Of a stretch of 43,545 nt of DNA, positions 7,900 through 15,364 are shown piece by piece. Both the position numbers and the translations under genes were made by a program. This DNA comes from Terriglobia bacterium (GTDB lineage: Bacteria > Acidobacteriota > Terriglobia > Terriglobales > Acidobacteriaceae): the NCBI GenBank assembly GCA_020073385.1, contig JAIQFH010000051.1, positions 7,501-51,045 of the forward strand, written 5' to 3'. The number at the start of each line of letters is the position of its first letter. Positions within the stretch are counted from its first letter, which is position 1. The notes beneath the pieces are model-generated. The model was given only the letters and a program-made list of their open reading frames with translations, was not told the DNA's origin and made no database searches.

Positions 7900-7916
7900 T
7901 GCTAGAATCCCTGCCG
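7900..7916 (+). promoter_or_regulatory. Extended -10 promoter for leaderless NIPSNAP transcript
   Basis: TGCTAGAAT (7900-7908) is an extended -10 element. It ends 7 nt before the GTG at 7916, so transcription should begin at the start codon. No Shine-Dalgarno is present and no well-spaced -35 is seen, which is normal for extended -10 promoters. Confidence 0.6.
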
Positions 7917-8353
7917 TGAAAAGACGAACGTTCGTCCAAGCTCTTCCTGCCGCGACCTTGCTTCCAGCCTCACTGTGGGCCGCCGCTCGGCAAAACAGTG
8001 TCAATCCTGCAGCCACGACAGCCGTCTACGAACTCCGCGTCTATCACGCAGCTCCAGGAAAACTGGCCGACCTCGAGGCGCGCTTCCGCGACCACACCAT
8101 AAAGATCTTTGACCGCCATGGAATTAAGAGCGTCGCCTATTGGACGCCTCTCGATGAGCCGGAGAAAAACAACACCCTGATCTACATTCTTCAGCATCCC
8201 AGCCGCGAAGCGGCCGCCGCCAACTGGAAATCGTTCCAGGACGATCCGGAGTGGAAGAGTGTCAAGGAGAAATCCGAGGCGAACGGCAAACTGGTGGACA
8301 AAATTGACTCCACCTTCCTCGCCCTGACCGACTTCTCGCCGCGATTGCGCTAG
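7916..8353 (+). CDS. Secreted NIPSNAP-domain protein
   Basis: About 145 residues. The N-terminus KRRTFVQALPAATLLPASLWAAA has a twin-arginine-like export signal. The mature part is a NIPSNAP ferredoxin-like barrel: VYELRVYHAAPGKLADLEARFRDHTIKIFDRHGIKSVAYW, then LIYILQHPSREAAAANWKSF and a final WKSVKEKSEANGKLV. NIPSNAP proteins are small dimeric alpha/beta barrels with no assigned chemistry in bacteria. The GTG at 7916 is chosen over the longer in-frame ORF because it gives the signal peptide a normal start and sits 7 nt after an extended -10. Confidence 0.85.
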   Translation: MKRRTFVQALPAATLLPASLWAAARQNSVNPAATTAVYELRVYHAAPGKLADLEARFRDHTIKIFDRHGIKSVAYWTPLDEPEKNNTLIYILQHPSREAAAANWKSFQDDPEWKSVKEKSEANGKLVDKIDSTFLALTDFSPRLR

Positions 8354-8460
8354 ACGGCGGACATCCACCGCGTCGGGAGGACTCGACCTTTCGCTGATCG
8401 ACGTTCGCCGCGAGGAGGAAAGAGAGCTCGCATCGGACTCAGTAGGTGAGAACTCTTCTT

Positions 8461-8541
8461 TCGCCCCGCTGGGGCTTGCTCATTTCCCACTTTCACCCAC
8501 GGCTTGCGCCGTGGGCTTCATTCTTGCGCCGCTTCGCGGCT
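8461..8541 (+). repeat. Cluster of hairpin-forming dispersed repeat modules
   Basis: The 255-bp gap between the NIPSNAP gene and the convergent PQQ/IPT gene contains CGCCCCGCTGGGGC, the perfect hairpin CCCACGGC..GCCGTGGG (8496-8515) and GCCGC-TTC-GCGGC (8528-8540) in series. It may serve as a transcription barrier between convergent genes. Repetition elsewhere in the window was not seen. Confidence 0.5.
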
Positions 8542-8608
8542 GTGTTTGTGGCGCAATCTGCTCCACCGCACTCGCTGGAAGTGAGTTCTCACGCACACAC
8601 TTCAGCTC

Positions 8609-10462
8609 TCACCTCTTCCTTCTGTAGGCGTAGCCATTCACGAGTGTGGCACTCTGCCCATTAGGATTGGTGACTGTGATGTTCACTTTTCCGGCTGCGT
8701 GCGGTGGAGTAGTGGCGGTAATGGAGGTGGCGCTCACAACCCTGACGTTCGTCGCCGCACTTCCTCCGAAATTCACCGCAGCCCCTGACTGAAATCCACT
8801 TCCCGTAATTGTCACTTTCGTCCCACCCGAAATTCGTCCCGACGTCGGCGAGATCGAGGTCACCGACAGGGTGGCCGGCGGCAACAGCCCATAGACCAGC
8901 AGTTGATTGGAGAAGGTGCCCAGATACACCTTGCCGTTCGCGATCGTCGGCGGCGCGAATTTTGCATAGTTGCCGACATCATCTCGCGCAGCGTTCTGTT
9001 TGCTATCCCACAGTTCCGTACTCAGGTTCGTCGCGTCAAAGGCACGCAGGATCCCCGGCACTGTCTGCTGATTGGAATCACCCGAGTAGGAGACTGACGC
9101 CCACACAATTCCCGTGCCCGACGTGCTTCCGTTGGCGGACAGCGACAAGCCTGCTGCATTGGAATTTCCCGCCGGGCTTGTCATGGTGCTCTGCGATACG
9201 GGGGCAGTTTGAAAAGATCCGTTCAAGAACTCAAACGCCTTGAGGTAGTCGCCCGGTCCCCAGAGATAGAGAACAGGACCGTGATTGGGACTATTCCAGT
9301 AAATCGGGCCGATCATGATCTTTCCGCTGGTCGCCTGAAATTCCTGCTGATCGCCATTGAACGCTGCATTGAATTCGCCCATGCTGGCGGTATTGATCAG
9401 GCGCAGAATGCCGTCCTTGCCGCCGCCCACGATCGAACTGGTCCCAGGCAGCAGGATCGGCCCGCCCGAGCCGAGGTCGGCATCAGTTTGGTTGAGGGAG
9501 CCCTGATTATCGGGCGTGAAATAGTCGCTGACCGAAAGCCCGGTTGAGGCCGCCAGCTTGACCACACTGTCGCCGTAATCAGTTCCGCCAGTATTTGCAT
9601 CAAAGGTGCCGTTGCCCGTCATGAAATAAATATTGTCCGCATCGGCGACCAGACCTTGCCCACCCTGCCAGATGGCCGCTTCACTGCCGTTGGGCGTGGT
9701 GTTGAAAACGGCCAATTGCGCCAATGTTGAGGCGTTATAGCCCAGCACCCATCCGTGATAGGGACCGATATCTCCGTGCGACCCGAACGCGATATAAACC
9801 ACACCGTTCAAAAGAAGCAATCCCGGACGATTCAGCTGATACAGAGGTTGGAAGACGATGGTGCCTCCGCTGGATCCCGAGCCGCTGCCCGGCACGCTGG
9901 CCGTGATCTCGACCGGGCTCCCCGGCTTTTCCGCTCCGGACGTGATGTCGAGCGCGTGCAGGTTCTGGTGGTAGGTGTTGTTACTCGTGTTCTTGGTCTT
10001 GGCCACGAGGTAAATCGTGCTGCTGACCGGATCGATCACCGGAGTGCCGGTGATGCCGATGACTGGCGTCAAGTCCTTATACGTGGACGCAATGTCCGAG
10101 CTCGGCACGGGCGTTCCGAGGTTGACGTGCCAAAGCTGCGCGCCGTTATCAGCATCGAACGCATAGACACTGTCGTTCTCAGTCGCCACGTATACGACGT
10201 TGTGGAGCACGGAGGAGATAGTCACCTGCGCGACGTAGAGAGGCTGAGCGTAAACGTAGCCGTCCACCTGACAGGCGAAAAGTTTGCCAAACCGGTTAAC
10301 GTTGACGTTGGATGTGTTCAGGATCGTCTCATTCAGATTCTGCCCGGTGCGGCCCACGTCGTTGTGATGCATGGTCACTGATACCTGGGCTTGCGCCGGG
10401 GAAGGAATCAGCGGGCATAGAAGAGCAAGCAGGGCGATCGCGCAATACGCGGCTCGTTTCAT
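8609..10462 (-). CDS. Secreted PQQ-type beta-propeller protein with C-terminal IPT/TIG domain
   Basis: 617 residues. Signal peptide (AAYCAIALLALLCPLIPSPAQAQ), then a propeller homologous to the protein at 4409-6010: both begin the mature part with a YHNSNTRTG / HHNDVGRTG motif and TSNVN...FGKLF, followed by PQQ-like blades (VYAFDADNGAQLW, LHALDITSGAEK). The last 85 residues form an IPT/TIG immunoglobulin-like domain (SISPTSGRISGGTKVTITGSGF...AAVNFGG...ITATTPPHAAGKVNITVTNPNG). The paralogue lacks this domain. The location is periplasmic or surface; an adhesive or carbohydrate-binding role for the IPT part is only an inference. Confidence 0.87.
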   Translation of the reverse strand: MKRAAYCAIALLALLCPLIPSPAQAQVSVTMHHNDVGRTGQNLNETILNTSNVNVNRFGKLFACQVDGYVYAQPLYVAQVTISSVLHNVVYVATENDSVYAFDADNGAQLWHVNLGTPVPSSDIASTYKDLTPVIGITGTPVIDPVSSTIYLVAKTKNTSNNTYHQNLHALDITSGAEKPGSPVEITASVPGSGSGSSGGTIVFQPLYQLNRPGLLLLNGVVYIAFGSHGDIGPYHGWVLGYNASTLAQLAVFNTTPNGSEAAIWQGGQGLVADADNIYFMTGNGTFDANTGGTDYGDSVVKLAASTGLSVSDYFTPDNQGSLNQTDADLGSGGPILLPGTSSIVGGGKDGILRLINTASMGEFNAAFNGDQQEFQATSGKIMIGPIYWNSPNHGPVLYLWGPGDYLKAFEFLNGSFQTAPVSQSTMTSPAGNSNAAGLSLSANGSTSGTGIVWASVSYSGDSNQQTVPGILRAFDATNLSTELWDSKQNAARDDVGNYAKFAPPTIANGKVYLGTFSNQLLVYGLLPPATLSVTSISPTSGRISGGTKVTITGSGFQSGAAVNFGGSAATNVRVVSATSITATTPPHAAGKVNITVTNPNGQSATLVNGYAYRRKR

Positions 10463-10730
10463 GGGTGTTCCATTTTGCGGGCGTTACTGCGGGAGCGACA
10501 GGTCACCGTGGGGTGGGGTCAGCTGCCAGATGGACCGTCGACGACCATGTACTGCCGACCATGTCCCTGACCGGTTGGGACAGAGTCTTGAAGACCACGC
10601 TCAGCTGCATGGAAGGGGTTTGAGTGTCATCGCTGATTGCAACAACCATCTGTGGGCAAGAGCGGGCTGCGCGTGCAACGCCGCAGTTCTACACTCATCT
10701 TCGATCGAACTTTGCCGTTGGTAAATCCTC

Positions 10731-11579
10731 TCAGCGCCCCAATGGCGTGCCCAATTCGGGCACCGTAGGCGAAATAGCGCCCTTCAGATATTCCGCCTCT
10801 AACGCCGCGTAGTCGCGAAACGGATTGTAGTCCGTGGCCATAAAAGTATGTGCGGCCAGCATTGCCAGGTATTCGTGCCGCAAGAAATACTTCAGGCTCT
10901 GCAGTAGAAAGTAGTTGTCGGCCAGGAAATCATAGATTTCTTTTTTTTCGGCAGCCGCCTGCGAGAGATAGTCCAGCGTCAGGGGGCGCTTTCCCTGAGA
11001 CATGTACATGTTCTCAATCTGGTGGGCGAGAACTTCCTCGCTAGTCACACTGAACGAAGCGCGCTCGGTGCGGTAGTCAACGTTCAAGGGTTGGAACTTG
11101 TTGTATGAGTACCGGTACGCGTGCACCAGTTCGTGGAGCAGCGTATCGTCCCCGAGCTTAGGATCGAAGAGAATTACCGTATCACCCGAACCAGCTCCGC
11201 GAGCAACGCTCCCGTCCTTTTGTATGTCATACTTCAGCGGCCACGTCTGCGCGCTAAAGGATGCCTTCAGTTCCTCCTCCGATTTGGGAACGATCCAGAC
11301 CGTAGTCTTCTTGTTGATCAGCCCCAGTACCATTCGCCCCACCGGATTGCCCTCGATCTTTCGCAGGCAATTGCAGACCGTCTGCTCGTACTCGTTGATT
11401 TCGTACCTGTAGATGTTATTTTCTAACGTTGAATCCGAGGAGGTATTGACCTTGATGTCAAGCTGTCTTTCCTCGTCGTATCGCCCCGCCCGGTGAAAGT
11501 CGTCTTCCTTGTGCTGGTAACGCAAGCGGGTATGCAGATTGTAATTGACCTGGATTGGATACGCCCCAAACTTCCGCAT
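10731..11579 (-). CDS. Putative zinc metallopeptidase, M91/NleD-like (HELVHAYRY)
   Basis: 282 residues. The zincin motif H149-E-L-V-H153 is preceded by a TVILFDP strand and followed 28 residues later by EEVLAHQIEN, whose glutamate could be the third metal ligand, as in gluzincins. The arrangement (G-x-G loop, I/V-L-F-P strand, HELxHAxR, then EE..A...EN) resembles the M91 family of NleD/HopH1 effector proteases; this is from memory, not an alignment. There is no signal peptide. The start has a strong GGGAGGA 5 nt upstream. By eye the gene is AT-richer than its neighbours (one 60-nt row is about 40% GC) and lies beside a 0.7-kb gene-poor stretch, consistent with acquisition. Confidence 0.7.
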   Translation of the reverse strand: MRKFGAYPIQVNYNLHTRLRYQHKEDDFHRAGRYDEERQLDIKVNTSSDSTLENNIYRYEINEYEQTVCNCLRKIEGNPVGRMVLGLINKKTTVWIVPKSEEELKASFSAQTWPLKYDIQKDGSVARGAGSGDTVILFDPKLGDDTLLHELVHAYRYSYNKFQPLNVDYRTERASFSVTSEEVLAHQIENMYMSQGKRPLTLDYLSQAAAEKKEIYDFLADNYFLLQSLKYFLRHEYLAMLAAHTFMATDYNPFRDYAALEAEYLKGAISPTVPELGTPLGR

Positions 11580-12308
11580 AGAGTCCTCCCAACGGCACGC
11601 CCTGTGGATTTCTTCTTGCCCCTTAACTGCGCAAAGCAGCGGTTGAATTGATCATCCAGCCGAGAAAAAGCCCGAGTATTCTAGATCCCCTGGAGACGTA
11701 AATGGAAGAGGATCGAGCGTCGAACGCATCGGGCCTCTAAACAAGTAATCGGAAGCGGCGGGCAAAAGACGACAAGTGGGGCAATCATTTTCTTGTACCT
11801 GCGGGCGAAACTGTCGGATCAGTCGAAGCGGCCGTGCGTGCTGGGGGTAGTCTCTGTGACTGGAGGATAGTGCAAGTTAATCAGCGAAAAGGGCTTGGGA
11901 GTTCCTGGGGGATAGTCGGCACTCTTGGGTTATTTCCGAACTGCACACCAATGTCTGGAATCGCCCCACAAATGCGGCACGACCTGCCATTCTTAAAGAG
12001 AGGTGTTCCCACACGATATCTTTTCGGCGCTCCGGGATCTGCGTACTCATCCCCGTTCCGCAATACGGAGATTTCGCGCCTGGCGTAGCGCCTGACGCGG
12101 TAGTCGAAGGGGCCCATAGCGATAGGTCGACACGTTGCCCCTCACATCGGCATGGTTGTCTAGTGGTTGACGAGGTACTGGGGAGCGATTGCTCGGGCAA
12201 CTCATATACGCCAAGTTTTCGTAACGTCAGCGTAGGTGTTGAGAAAGTTGGTCAACCGCGTGTCTTTTGACCTGCGAGGATGTTCCCAATACCCCTTATT
12301 TTCTTCGC
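11580..12308. other. Gene-poor intergenic stretch
   Basis: About 730 bp between the HExxH gene and the ADOP permease with no ORF that looks like a real protein. A 78-codon minus-strand ORF (12117-11881) contains a CRICG motif but has no recognisable domain. No strong hairpin, tRNA or insertion-sequence end was found. Composition appears AT-richer than average; it may be remnant sequence from the event that brought the neighbouring zincin gene. Confidence 0.5.
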
Positions 12309-14786
12309 TCATTCGCTGCGCAGGGCGATCATTGGGCTGATGCGCGACGCTCTCAACGCTGGAAAATAGCCGGAGATCACGGCCACCGCGACGAGTGCCA
12401 GCATCATCCCTGCATATGTGCCCACATCCCAAGGGGATGTCGCAAACAGAAGCGATGCGACGAGGCGCACCGAGGCGAATGAGGCGACCGTTCCCACTCC
12501 GATGCCGAGAAGCGTCAGGCGCAGCGTTCCCCAAAGAACATCTCGCCTCACGCGAGTTGTGCTGGCTCCCAGTGCCATGCGTACGCCGATTTCCTGTTTC
12601 TGCCGTGTGACCGAGTAGGAAATGACTCCGTAGATGCCGAGCGCGGCCAGTAGCAATCCTAGCCCTGCGAAGGATGCCACCAGCAACATGAAGAAGCGGC
12701 GAGGCGAACCGGCTCGGTCCACGATGGTTCGAAGCGGCCGGAACTCCGCGGCGGGCTGTTGCGGGTTCAATTCGCGTAAGGCACGGAGCACACTCCCGCC
12801 CACCGTCGCGGGCGCAAGATTGCTGCGAACCACCAGTTGGGCATCGTTAGGGTTTTCCTGGGTTGCGGGATAATACGTTTGCCAACCCGCCTCGCCTTCC
12901 AAGCTCTCTTCATGCACATCAGCGACGACACCGACGACGATCATCTCGTGTTTGCCCCGCGTCAGGATCTTGCCCACTGCATCCTCGTCCGGCCAGTAGA
13001 AGCGTGCTGCTGAGGCATTGATGATGATCACGCTTTGACTCTTGAAATCATCAGCCCAGGTAAAATCGCGTCCGTGGATCGGGATGCCCATGGCACGCAT
13101 GAATCCCGGCGTGATCACGTATACGAGCGGGCTCGGCAACGCGCCGGGAGGATAGGTCTTTCCTCTCGGGACCGGCGTTCCCCACGCACGGTTCTGCCCG
13201 AGAGGCAGATAGTCCGCAATACCCACAGCTTGTACGCCAGGAAGCGCACTCACGCGGGAGACGATCTGCTGGAAGATCGCGCCTCGTCTCGCCGCGCTTT
13301 CCTGCTCCGTGGCGGCGTTGTCATCGTATTGCACCTTAATGGACGCCGCGCGCTCCGGCTGAAAGCCGAGGTCGATTTCGAGCACCTTCAGAAAACTACG
13401 TAGAAGCAAACCGGCGCCCACCAGCAAGACGCAAGCTAAAGCCACCTCTGAGACTACGAGTATGGACCGCATGCGCTCACTCTTGCGTCCTAGCCCTGCT
13501 CCTGGACCTGTATCTTTCAACGCCTCCTGCAAATTCCCGCTCGCAATCCTAAGTCCTGGGGCGAGTCCGAAGAGCATAGCCGCGAAGATCGCGACGATCA
13601 CGGTCCAGCCCAGCGCCTGGCTGTCGACCCGCAGCGTGCCCAACAAGGGCAGCGCGATTGATCCCTGGTGTGCCAGCCATGCAAGCAGTGTCCAGGCCAG
13701 TGCCAGTCCGAGGATGGTGCTGGCTCCCGATAGAACCAGGCTCTCGATCAGCAATTGGCGCACGATCCGCCCTCGGCCGGCTCCCAGGGCGCCGCGCACC
13801 GCGAACTCCTTGCTTCGTGCGACGGCCCGGGCCAGCAACAGATTCGACAGGTTCACACAGGCGATCAACAAGATTGCGCCTACTGCGCACCACAACACGA
13901 TCAGCGAACGGCGCAGTCTTCCGCTGACATGATCTTTCAGGGTCCGCAATTGCATCGATTGATCTTTGCCAACATAGGATCCGCAAGACTGCGGGTATTT
14001 CACACTCCAGCAGAGGTGAGGTTCAACCAGTTGGACCTCGGCTTGTGCCTGCGCCATGCGGATGCCCGGCTTCAGACGGCTGATCAGAGTAACGATGTTG
14101 CCCCAGTCGCGCTCCTCGTCCAAAACCAAGGGAAGAAAAAGATCGGTTTTAGAACCGGGGGAAAACACTGCGCCGAAATCGAAAGAGTCCGGTAACACTC
14201 CGACGACGGTTGTGGGGCGTCCATCGAGGTCTATCGTCTTACCGACGATTGCGGAATCCGCGGCAAACTGGCGCCGCCAGTAAGCGTTGGCCAGCAAGGC
14301 CACAGGTTGCGCCCCTTTCCGTGCTTCCTCGGCCGTGAACAGACGTCCCATCTGGGGCTGCACGCTGAGAGTCTGAAAGAAATTGCCGATGACCTTGATG
14401 CCGGTAGCCGGTTGTGGCTCGCCGTGTCCTGTCAGCCGCAAGTTGTCCGCGCTTGTGAAGGCCTCGTATCCGGTGATGTCTTGATAGGAACGGCTCTCCG
14501 CACGGAGTTCGTCATACGCATCGGCTGAGTACGTCGAGCACGAAAAACCACACTTTTGAGGCGGTGGAGCCATCCACACCAGTTCGTTGGAATTCGGAAA
14601 GGGTAGCGGGCGCAACAAAAGCGTGTTCACCACGCTAAACACCGCAATGTTCGCTCCGACCGCAAGGGCCAGGATCAAAATAGAAACCGCAGCAAAGCTG
14701 GGATCTCGGCCCAACTTCCGGAAGGTGTAGCGAACATCCCAGAGGCACTCCATCGACAAGTCAGCCAGACGTGTGCGGCGTTCCAT
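12309..14786 (-). CDS. ADOP-type MacB-like ABC transporter permease
   Basis: 825 residues. N-terminal helix DVRYTFRKLGRDPSFAAVSILILALAVGANIAVFSVVNTLLLRPLPF is the hallmark of MacB-like permeases; it is followed by a periplasmic MacB core domain, a three-helix FtsX block (about 290-430, with LLLARAVARSKEFAVRGALGAGRGRIVRQLLIES), a second core domain (about 460-690) and a second FtsX block (about 700-825, with VTRQKQEIGVRMALGAS). This duplicated layout without an adjacent ATPase gene fits the acidobacterial duplicated orphan permease (ADOP) family, which is greatly expanded in Acidobacteriota. The substrate is unknown. The start has GGAGGG a few nt upstream. No ATPase partner is in the window. 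Confidence 0.92.
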   Translation of the reverse strand: MERRTRLADLSMECLWDVRYTFRKLGRDPSFAAVSILILALAVGANIAVFSVVNTLLLRPLPFPNSNELVWMAPPPQKCGFSCSTYSADAYDELRAESRSYQDITGYEAFTSADNLRLTGHGEPQPATGIKVIGNFFQTLSVQPQMGRLFTAEEARKGAQPVALLANAYWRRQFAADSAIVGKTIDLDGRPTTVVGVLPDSFDFGAVFSPGSKTDLFLPLVLDEERDWGNIVTLISRLKPGIRMAQAQAEVQLVEPHLCWSVKYPQSCGSYVGKDQSMQLRTLKDHVSGRLRRSLIVLWCAVGAILLIACVNLSNLLLARAVARSKEFAVRGALGAGRGRIVRQLLIESLVLSGASTILGLALAWTLLAWLAHQGSIALPLLGTLRVDSQALGWTVIVAIFAAMLFGLAPGLRIASGNLQEALKDTGPGAGLGRKSERMRSILVVSEVALACVLLVGAGLLLRSFLKVLEIDLGFQPERAASIKVQYDDNAATEQESAARRGAIFQQIVSRVSALPGVQAVGIADYLPLGQNRAWGTPVPRGKTYPPGALPSPLVYVITPGFMRAMGIPIHGRDFTWADDFKSQSVIIINASAARFYWPDEDAVGKILTRGKHEMIVVGVVADVHEESLEGEAGWQTYYPATQENPNDAQLVVRSNLAPATVGGSVLRALRELNPQQPAAEFRPLRTIVDRAGSPRRFFMLLVASFAGLGLLLAALGIYGVISYSVTRQKQEIGVRMALGASTTRVRRDVLWGTLRLTLLGIGVGTVASFASVRLVASLLFATSPWDVGTYAGMMLALVAVAVISGYFPALRASRISPMIALRSE

Positions 14787-15164
14787 CTATCTTCCCTCCG
14801 CTGTCATGGATGCTTGAGAGTCCGCATCATTCGAGCATTTTGACGCAGGGATGCGGGGATCTCAATCCGTCCTTGTGTTGGACGTACGGGACTCCGGGAA
14901 GGAATCGCTCGTGCCGTTCGATTTTCAACAGGAATGGGAGAACAATTTGCCCGGCTTTCCCCCGGTGCGAGATTCCAAAGCATGTGCACCGTATATGGAT
15001 CCAATCGCCGAAGAGCAGCCAATGAGCAAGGGACGTCGAAAGTCGTCCTGTCCTTCACGACCTCGCGGCGCGAACGTGTGGTCCTCCCCCATTTGACTTC
15101 CCTGCCGCTGCCCCATTACTCTCGATTCCGTTGCTCCGATCTTTGTCATCCTAGGAAAGCGCGT
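14787..15164. other. Intergenic region upstream of riboswitch, no gene seen
   Basis: About 380 bp between the ADOP start and the cobalamin riboswitch. Short overlapping ORFs here lack any recognisable domain. The promoter for the riboswitch transcript must lie here; TTGCTC (15131) and TAGGAA (15152) are weak candidates with only a 15-bp spacer. Confidence 0.45.
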
Positions 15165-15325
15165 CTTTGCCGCTCGGTGAAGACAGGGAAGCGGGTGCAA
15201 TTCCCGCGCTGCCGCGCAACTGTAAGCGAGGACATTGCCCTCGGCCACTGGAAAATTCCGGGAAGGCCGCGGACGAATCCGGATCGAAACATCCTCACTC
15301 GCGAAGCCAGGAGACCGGCGCGATC
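15165..15325 (+). promoter_or_regulatory. Cobalamin riboswitch
   Basis: The region contains the conserved blocks of the B12 aptamer in order: GGTG near 15176, GGGAAGCGGGTGCAATTCCC with CGCTGCC and GCAACTGTAAGC (15187-15228), GCCACTGG (15244-15251), GGGAAGGC (15260-15267) and AGCCAGGAGACCGGC (15305-15319). This layout is diagnostic. It lies 40 nt upstream of a TonB-dependent receptor start, so binding of adenosyl- or another cobalamin should shut off the B12 receptor. Whether control is at termination or translation was not resolved; no U-rich terminator was seen before the start codon, which favours translational control. Confidence 0.95.
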
Positions 15326-15364
15326 CATCGACCTCAACCTCTTTCGCGTGCCAAGGAGGATGGA

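Noticed and set aside
11877..12200. Overlapping small minus-strand ORFs, one with a CRICG motif, in the gap before the ADOP gene
   Set aside because: No Shine-Dalgarno, no recognisable domain, and two overlapping frames are equally open; insufficient support for a gene.
15167..15364. N-terminal extension of the BtuB ORF
   Set aside because: It overlaps the cobalamin riboswitch, and a strong Shine-Dalgarno plus signal peptide mark the start at 15365.
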